From Leifsonia sp. 466MF (lineage in GTDB: Bacteria > Actinomycetota > Actinomycetes > Actinomycetales > Microbacteriaceae), in assembly GCF_900100265.1 (NCBI RefSeq), contig NZ_LT629696.1, positions 3,596,001-3,660,000 of the forward strand: a DNA stretch of 64,000 nt, given 5' to 3'. Below the pieces are notes generated by a model, which did no database searches, was not told the origin of the DNA, and saw only the letters and a list, made by a program, of their open reading frames with translations. A program made the translations under genes and the position numbers. Below are positions 59,459 through 64,000 of this stretch, one piece after another (position 1 is the first letter of the stretch; every line of letters starts with the position of its first letter).

Positions 59459-59483
59459 ACGGCGCGGCTCCGACCGAGTGCGG

Positions 59484-59957
59484 TCACTGCTGGCGGGCGC
59501 TGCGCACCTGCTCCCACTCGGCGATCATCCCGGGAAGCCGACCCTGGATGAAACGGTAGAACCCGGCCATGTCGCGCAGTCGCTCGGTCGCCGGCGAATC
59601 CGGGTCTCCGACCGCCGCGAGGCCCGCTTCCGCCTGGTCGGCGAGCACACCGTAGATGGGGCTGTTGCGCACCATGAGGGCGTACCAGTCGCTCGGGATC
59701 TCGTACCGGTCGCGCCGGCTCCCCGTCTGCGAGAGACGCCGGATGATGCCCAGCGTCTGCAGATAGCGGACGGCTCCCGAGATGGCCGCCGGGCTCACCT
59801 CGAGACGCTCGGCGAGCTCGGCGGCCGTCAGCCCGGGCGTCTCCGTCACGGTCAGGGCCATCAGCACGCGCGCCGGCATCTTCGGGAACCCGGCGGCCGT
59901 CAGTACGGCAGCGGAGTGCTCCATCACCTCGGCGAGCGCCGCCTCGTCCTGGGCCAT
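59484..59957 (-). CDS. MarR/GbsR-like transcriptional regulator
   Basis: 157 residues. A winged-helix core (PARVLMALTVTETPGLTAAE, LEVSPAAISGAVRYLQTLGI, then a basic wing GSRRDRYEI) is followed by a helical dimerisation tail. It is the last gene of the ABC-exporter operon (14 bp after the permease stop). A likely target is the palindrome at 62618-62635 over the operon promoter, giving autoregulation. ATG 59957 is preferred; GTG 59963 is possible. Confidence 0.87.
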   Translation of the reverse strand: MAQDEAALAEVMEHSAAVLTAAGFPKMPARVLMALTVTETPGLTAAELAERLEVSPAAISGAVRYLQTLGIIRRLSQTGSRRDRYEIPSDWYALMVRNSPIYGVLADQAEAGLAAVGDPDSPATERLRDMAGFYRFIQGRLPGMIAEWEQVRSARQQ

Positions 59958-59971
59958 GGGCACCGTCCCGT

Positions 59972-61666
59972 CTATCCGATCGCGAAATCCCGGCGGCGGA
60001 TCAGGGCCGCGGCGCCGACGAGCGCGACGACCGTGATGCCGAGCATCCAGTATCCACCGGTCCAGTCGACGTCGCCGACAACGACCGGCGCATCCGCGAA
60101 CGGCGAAAGGTGCCGCACGCCCTCCGGCAGCTTGACCAACCCGCCGAAGATGCCGACGAACGCCCCGAGTCCGAGCGCGGCCCAGCCGACCGGCGCCGTC
60201 CAGCTCGGGACGAGCACGAACACCAGCGTGAGCACCCCGAGGTAGACGAGGGCTACGGGCACCTGCGCCGCGGCGGCGGCGAACGAGTCGCCGAACGTGG
60301 ATGCGCCCTCTCCCGCGGCGACCGCCGACAGTCCGGAGGCGATGGCCCCCGCGAGCAGCACCGCCAGCACGGCGATGACGCCGACGGCGACGTACGAGAA
60401 CAGCCACCGCGTCCGGGTCACCGGGGCCGACATCACCAGTTCGGCCGTGCCGGAGGCCTCCTCCTGCCGGAGCCGGATGACCGTCTGCACCGCACACGCC
60501 GCCGCGAGCACACCCACGATGGAGAAGATCGCGGAGATGAACAGCTGGGTCAGCGGACCCGAACCGCCACCGCCGATGCGGCCGATCGCGTCGCGGATGC
60601 CCGAGAGCGCCGGATTGTCGGCGATCGAGCTGTTGATGACGGTGCCCAGCGCGCCCGCGAGAAGGCCGCCGAGGGCTCCGCCGATCGTCCAGCCGAGCAC
60701 GGTCGGCCACTGCAGTCGCCAGGCCAGACCGAAGACGCCGCCGAGCGCCGGGCGCGCGGTCGCTCGACCGGCCCGCTCCGGGATCAGTCCGGCGCCCGAG
60801 TCACGGACGGCCTGCAGCCCGAACACGGCAGCGATCAGCAGGACGGCGAGGCCGAGTTGCAGCAGCAGCGGCCGCCAGTCGTCACCGGTGTACGGCGCGA
60901 ACTGCTCGCCCCATCCGATCGGGCTGAGCCAGGTGGGCCACGCGGAACGCAGGTGCGTCCCGTCGCCGAAAGGCGTGCCCATCGCATCCCCGATCCCGCG
61001 CACGAGGTAGGCGAGGACGACTACCGCGGCCGCGAAGCCGTTGGCGCCGCGGGAGGTGCTCATTAGCTGGGCGAGCAGCAGGCCGACCGCGAAGAAGGCG
61101 AACCCGGCCCCGGCGGTTGCAGCGCCGGCGACGAACGACCCGTACGCCGGGAGTCCGGCGGCGATGAACCCGAGCGCGGTCACGACGGCGAGGGCCGCAT
61201 TCACCGCGACAGCATGCAGAACCGTCGCCGTGGTCGGCAACAGGCGCCCCGCGGGCGTCGAACCGACCAGCTCGGCACGGCCGGACTCCTCCTCTGCTCG
61301 TGAATGGCGGACGGCCAGGAAGGTGTTCATCAGTCCGGCGAGCAGGGCCAGGAACGTGTAGATCTCGAAGAAGGCGACCGCCGCCAGCGACGTGCCCTGC
61401 GGCAGCCCCCGGAGCACGATGATGGTCGGGTCGGCGATCGCGAGGCGGATCAACTGCGCGCGCGCGTTCGCGTCCCCGTAGGTCTGATCGATGGCGGATG
61501 CCGAGAACATCGCGAGAAGGGCGATGCACAGGAGCCAGATCAGGATCTGCCAGCGGTCGCGGCGCAGACGCTGGCGCATGAGTGCACCGAGGACCGAGCC
61601 CGTGCTCGCGCGAGGGACGGTCTCGCCGGTGCTCGCCGGACGGTCCGGCGCGACGGTCGTGGTCAT
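59972..61666 (-). CDS. ABC exporter permease (polyketide-antibiotic-type)
   Basis: 564 residues with about 12 membrane helices in two homologous halves, including paired RAEEESGRAELVGSTP and RQEEASGTAELVMSAP segments. These define the actinobacterial antibiotic-export permease group. It partners with the ATPase encoded just upstream (ATGA overlap). Substrate unknown; drug, lipid or antibiotic export is likely. Confidence 0.9.
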   Translation of the reverse strand: MTTTVAPDRPASTGETVPRASTGSVLGALMRQRLRRDRWQILIWLLCIALLAMFSASAIDQTYGDANARAQLIRLAIADPTIIVLRGLPQGTSLAAVAFFEIYTFLALLAGLMNTFLAVRHSRAEEESGRAELVGSTPAGRLLPTTATVLHAVAVNAALAVVTALGFIAAGLPAYGSFVAGAATAGAGFAFFAVGLLLAQLMSTSRGANGFAAAVVVLAYLVRGIGDAMGTPFGDGTHLRSAWPTWLSPIGWGEQFAPYTGDDWRPLLLQLGLAVLLIAAVFGLQAVRDSGAGLIPERAGRATARPALGGVFGLAWRLQWPTVLGWTIGGALGGLLAGALGTVINSSIADNPALSGIRDAIGRIGGGGSGPLTQLFISAIFSIVGVLAAACAVQTVIRLRQEEASGTAELVMSAPVTRTRWLFSYVAVGVIAVLAVLLAGAIASGLSAVAAGEGASTFGDSFAAAAAQVPVALVYLGVLTLVFVLVPSWTAPVGWAALGLGAFVGIFGGLVKLPEGVRHLSPFADAPVVVGDVDWTGGYWMLGITVVALVGAAALIRRRDFAIG

Positions 61667-62598
61667 CGTGACGCCCCGACGCGTTCATCGGCGGTGACGT
61701 CGTCGCCGTAGTGACGGAGGAACAGCTCCTCCAGCGACGGCGGCGCGACGGTGAGGCCGCGCACCTCCAACCGCGAGAGCGCACCGAGCAGCGACGGCAC
61801 GGCGTCGCTGTCCGCCGTGAACCGCACCCGGCCGTTGAGCACGTTCAGGTCGTGCGTGGCGGGGAGGGCCGCCAGCGCATCCTGTGCGACGCCCTCCGCG
61901 CTGAACGAGAACTCGGTGCGGGTCAGGTGGCGCAGTTCGTCGAGGGTCCCGGTCTCGACCGTCCGGCCGGCACGGATGATGCTGACCCTGTCGCAGAGCT
62001 GCTCCACCTCCGACAGGATGTGGCTCGACAGCAGTACCGTCGCACCCTCCGCCGCGACGCGCTGGATCTCGGCATCGAACACCGCCTCCATCAACGGGTC
62101 GAGTCCGCTGGTCGGCTCGTCGAGGATGTACAGGTCGGCCGGCGTCGCGAACGCCGCGACCAGGGCCACCTTCTGCCGGTTGCCCTTCGAGTAGGCGCGG
62201 CCCTTCTTCGTCGGATCGAGCTGGAACACGTCGATGAGGCGCTTCTTGCGCGCGGCGTACTGCGCGTGGTCGGCGGTGCCGCCGCGCAGGCGCGCGAGGA
62301 GGTCGATCGCCTCTCCACCGGAGAGGTTGGGCCAGAGGCTGACGTCGCCTGGCACGTACGCGAGGCGGCGGTGCAGAGCGACCGCGTCCTTCCACGGGTC
62401 GCCCCCGAAGACGGTGGCGCGGCCGCCGTCGGCCCGGGCGAGACCCAGCAGGACTCGGATCGTGGTCGACTTCCCCGCTCCGTTCGGGCCGAGGAAGCCG
62501 TGAACCTCGCCCGGCGTCACCGTCAGGTCGAGGCCATCGAGAGCACGTACGCGGCCGAATCTCTTCTCGAGACCGGCGACGTCGATCACTGCATCCAT
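61663..62598 (-). CDS. ABC exporter ATP-binding protein
   Basis: 311 residues: Walker A GPNGAGKSTTIR, signature-like region YSKGNRQKVALVAA in place of LSGGQ, Walker B LYILDEPTSGLDP, and SSHILSEVEQL. A C-terminal domain of about 90 residues follows, as in DrrA-like exporters. First gene of the exporter operon. The ATG follows TAGCAT by seven bases with no Shine-Dalgarno. Confidence 0.92.
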   Translation of the reverse strand: MDAVIDVAGLEKRFGRVRALDGLDLTVTPGEVHGFLGPNGAGKSTTIRVLLGLARADGGRATVFGGDPWKDAVALHRRLAYVPGDVSLWPNLSGGEAIDLLARLRGGTADHAQYAARKKRLIDVFQLDPTKKGRAYSKGNRQKVALVAAFATPADLYILDEPTSGLDPLMEAVFDAEIQRVAAEGATVLLSSHILSEVEQLCDRVSIIRAGRTVETGTLDELRHLTRTEFSFSAEGVAQDALAALPATHDLNVLNGRVRFTADSDAVPSLLGALSRLEVRGLTVAPPSLEELFLRHYGDDVTADERVGASR

Positions 62599-62605
62599 GG
62601 GCGGG

Positions 62606-62611
62606 ATGCTA
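62606..62611 (-). promoter_or_regulatory. -10 box TAGCAT, ABC exporter operon
   Basis: Seven bases before the ATG at 62598. At the optimal 17-bp spacing the -35 position (62629-62634, TTCACA) falls inside the palindrome at 62618-62635. Confidence 0.55.
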
Positions 62612-62617
62612 CGCCTT

Positions 62618-62635
62618 TTTCAGTAATTTGTGAAA
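62618..62635. promoter_or_regulatory. Probable MarR-type operator
   Basis: TTTCA-GTAATTTG-TGAAA: 14 of 18 positions are symmetric, including an inner AATT. It is the most AT-rich short tract nearby and overlaps the -35 region of the exporter promoter, a classic repressor position. The regulator encoded as the operon's third gene is the obvious ligand. Confidence 0.6.
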
Positions 62636-62667
62636 GTTGTGTTTTCTGGCGTGCCAGCGCCGCCGTG

Positions 62668-63699
62668 TCACGCCTGGCCGCACTGGACCGACTCGATGCC
62701 CGCGTAGTCGTACTCGGAGGCGCTGTCGGGGATGGTCAGGTCGTACGGGACACCGGCCTCCAGGTCGACCGTGGTGGTCCACGAGTCGAGCGTCTCGCCC
62801 TCCGGGGTGTCGGCGAACGTGGCGGTGACGGTCGCGCCGGCGCAGGTCTGGCCGGGCGTGAGCTCGAAGGTCCAGCCGTCGACGTAGTGGACGTGAACGC
62901 CGTCGACGTCGTAGTCGTCGACCTCGGAATCGCCGGAACCGGGGTCGCCGGAGCCCGGGTCCGAGGGCTCCTCGGACGGGTCGTCGGACGAGCCGTCGCC
63001 CGGGTCGCTCTCGTACGGCGAGGCGCTGGAGCTGCTCTCGGCCTGCGCGATCCGGCTGGTGCTGGCGCCGATCGAGACGATGACGAGCACCGCGACCAGC
63101 AGGATGGCGAGCCCGCCGACGATACCGCCGACCGTGATACCCACGATGGCGCCGGTCGACATGCGCTTGCGGGGTGGCGGGGGCGGGTAGCCCTGGTACG
63201 CACCGAAGGCACCGGGGCCGTAGCCCGGCGCGGGTTGCCCGGGCTGGGGTTGGCCGGGCTGGGGCTGGCCGGGTTGCGGCTGGCCGGCCTGGGGTTGGCC
63301 GGCCTGGGCGTACCCCTGCTGCGGATAGCCGGGCGGCGGGTAGCCGCCCTGCGCTGCGCCGGGGTAGGACCCTCCGCTCGGCGTCTGGGGCGCCGCGCCG
63401 TACGGCTGCTGCGGGGCGAAGGGAGGCTGCGGCTGGGTCGGCGCATTCTGCGGCGGATACGGCTGCGTCGGTTGAGCGGGCGCGTTCTGCGGCGGATACG
63501 GCTGCGTCGGCGCGTTCTGCGGGTAGGGCGGCTGCCAGGCGGATGCCGCGGCCAGCGCATCCCGTGCCGCGGTCAGGGCATCACGGCGCTGCGGGTCGCC
63601 ACCGGCCTCAGCGAGCCGCGCCTGATAGGTGCGCTCCACCTCGTCGCTTGTCGCTCCCGGCGACACCCCCAGCAGTTCTGCCGCCTCGTTCGGACTCAC
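62668..63699 (-). CDS. Membrane protein with J-like N-terminus, Pro/Gln repeats and an exported domain
   Basis: 343 residues in clear modules. Residues 1-55 resemble a J-domain-like helical hairpin without the HPD motif ([20 protein letters not shown]). Residues 55-180 are Pro/Gln/Tyr/Gly repeats. A membrane helix lies near 185-210 after RKRM. An acidic Ser/Asp/Gly linker and a C-terminal domain with two cysteines (PGQTCAGA and SVQCGQA) should be extracytoplasmic. Unknown function. GTG start at 63699 with a G-rich Shine-Dalgarno. Confidence 0.78.
   Translation of the reverse strand: MSPNEAAELLGVSPGATSDEVERTYQARLAEAGGDPQRRDALTAARDALAAASAWQPPYPQNAPTQPYPPQNAPAQPTQPYPPQNAPTQPQPPFAPQQPYGAAPQTPSGGSYPGAAQGGYPPPGYPQQGYAQAGQPQAGQPQPGQPQPGQPQPGQPAPGYGPGAFGAYQGYPPPPPRKRMSTGAIVGITVGGIVGGLAILLVAVLVIVSIGASTSRIAQAESSSSASPYESDPGDGSSDDPSEEPSDPGSGDPGSGDSEVDDYDVDGVHVHYVDGWTFELTPGQTCAGATVTATFADTPEGETLDSWTTTVDLEAGVPYDLTIPDSASEYDYAGIESVQCGQA
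63233..63307 (-). repeat. 15-bp tandem repeat, 5 copies, coding
   Basis: Units related to GGTTGGCCGGGCTGG start at 63233, 63248, 63263, 63278 and 63293 and encode [10 protein letters not shown] pentapeptides. The array keeps the reading frame. Confidence 0.9.
63441..63522 (-). repeat. 31-bp repeat, two copies plus a partial third, coding
   Basis: GCGCATTCTGCGGCGGATAC-type units at 63441-63471 and 63480-63510 differ at one base; 63511-63522 is a truncated third. They encode the [14 protein letters not shown] repeats of the same protein. Confidence 0.85.
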
Positions 63700-63805
63700 C
63701 GCGCCCCCCGTTCAGCTCACGCGTATGGCTCGATCGTAGTGGCGGATCGCCGAGCCGCACCCCGCCATTGAGGACACGGCCGGCGCGACCCCATGCGGGA
63801 ACAGA

Positions 63806-64000
63806 TCAGACGAGCGCCGCGCCGAGCCCGCGCGTCAGCCCGGGAGCATCCCGTCGGCCCGGACGCTCCGCCGTGGCGATCTCGCCGAGTTCACGGATCA
63901 CCCGGTTGTAGTACGCCGCAGCGACGCCCGTGCGGTATGCGGCGGGCTGCAGGTCTGCCTCGTTGCGCAGACGGATCTCAGCCCGCGCCGCCTCGATCGG
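63806..64000 (-). CDS. C-terminal end of an unidentified protein (runs off window end)
   Basis: The last 64 residues of a minus-strand frame whose start lies beyond the window. The segment is helical and charged (EIRLRNEADLQPAAYRTG, YYNRVIRELGEIA) and ends TRGLGAALV. Third-position GC is high and the frame is open, so it is probably real, but no family can be assigned. The 106 bp to the next gene show nothing recognisable. Confidence 0.6.
   Translation of the reverse strand, partial: PIEAARAEIRLRNEADLQPAAYRTGVAAAYYNRVIRELGEIATAERPGRRDAPGLTRGLGAALV

Noticed and set aside
63697..63699. Leaderless start for the J-like membrane protein gene
   Set aside because: No TANNNT box lies 6-7 bases upstream; a run of Gs acts as a plausible Shine-Dalgarno instead.

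Overview
The window is about 64 kb of GC-rich bacterial chromosome. An rrn operon with actinobacterial spacer and leader elements, a coproporphyrin-dependent haem pathway, System II cytochrome c maturation, an archaeal-type aspartyl-tRNA synthetase and many GTG starts all point to an actinobacterium. Microbacteriaceae (Leifsonia-like) is the best guess, but the genus cannot be fixed from the sequence alone.

Layout. 1-230: 5' end of an unidentified Arg/Gly-rich gene. 340-6190: one complete rRNA operon on the minus strand (16S-23S-5S) with three candidate promoters, boxA-like elements and long processing stems; no tRNA in the spacer. 6338-11114: cytochrome c maturation cluster (histidine phosphatase, TlpA-like lipoprotein, ccdA, resB, ccsB). 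11267-18245: radC, aspS, a thiolase and the methylcitrate-cycle operon prpDBC. 18277-28975: small transcription units (LysE exporter, PEBP-family protein, dolichol-phosphate-mannose-synthase-like glycosyltransferase, trhO, CPA1 antiporter, LssY_C membrane protein, PEP mutase/isocitrate lyase family protein, acrylyl-CoA-reductase-like enzyme, and an FAD monooxygenase flanked by two DUF1304 proteins). 29083-33731: ROK regulator and a xylose/ribose-type ABC importer. 34130-48433: a haem cluster encoding every step from glutamyl-tRNA to haem b by the coproporphyrin route (hemA, hemL, hemB, hemC, hemD, hemE, hemG/cgoX, hemH/cpfC, hemQ/chdC). 48475-64000: GNAT acetyltransferase, glyS, an MprF-like protein, an epimerase-like protein, a PrsW protease, an M13 peptidase, a beta-lactamase-fold protein, a MarR-controlled ABC exporter, a Pro/Gln-repeat membrane protein, and the 3' end of an unidentified gene.

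The most unusual segment is 36467-39341. Five tightly packed genes of visibly lower GC interrupt the haem cluster between hemD and hemB: two paralogous lipoproteins, a serine lipase with a full Ser-Asp-His triad but no signal peptide, and two small helical proteins. Gene content and order resemble a type VII secretion (T7SS) reverse-architecture lipase toxin with lipoprotein immunity proteins and small targeting partners (the S. aureus TslA/TilA/TlaA arrangement). The upstream lipoprotein gene is followed by a copied relic of the lipase start, which records a tandem duplication of the putative immunity gene.

A second window-wide pattern is leaderless transcription. At least 20 genes have a TANNNT box ending 6 or 7 bases before an ATG or GTG and no usable Shine-Dalgarno sequence. 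Some lie in divergent pairs only 23-31 bp apart.
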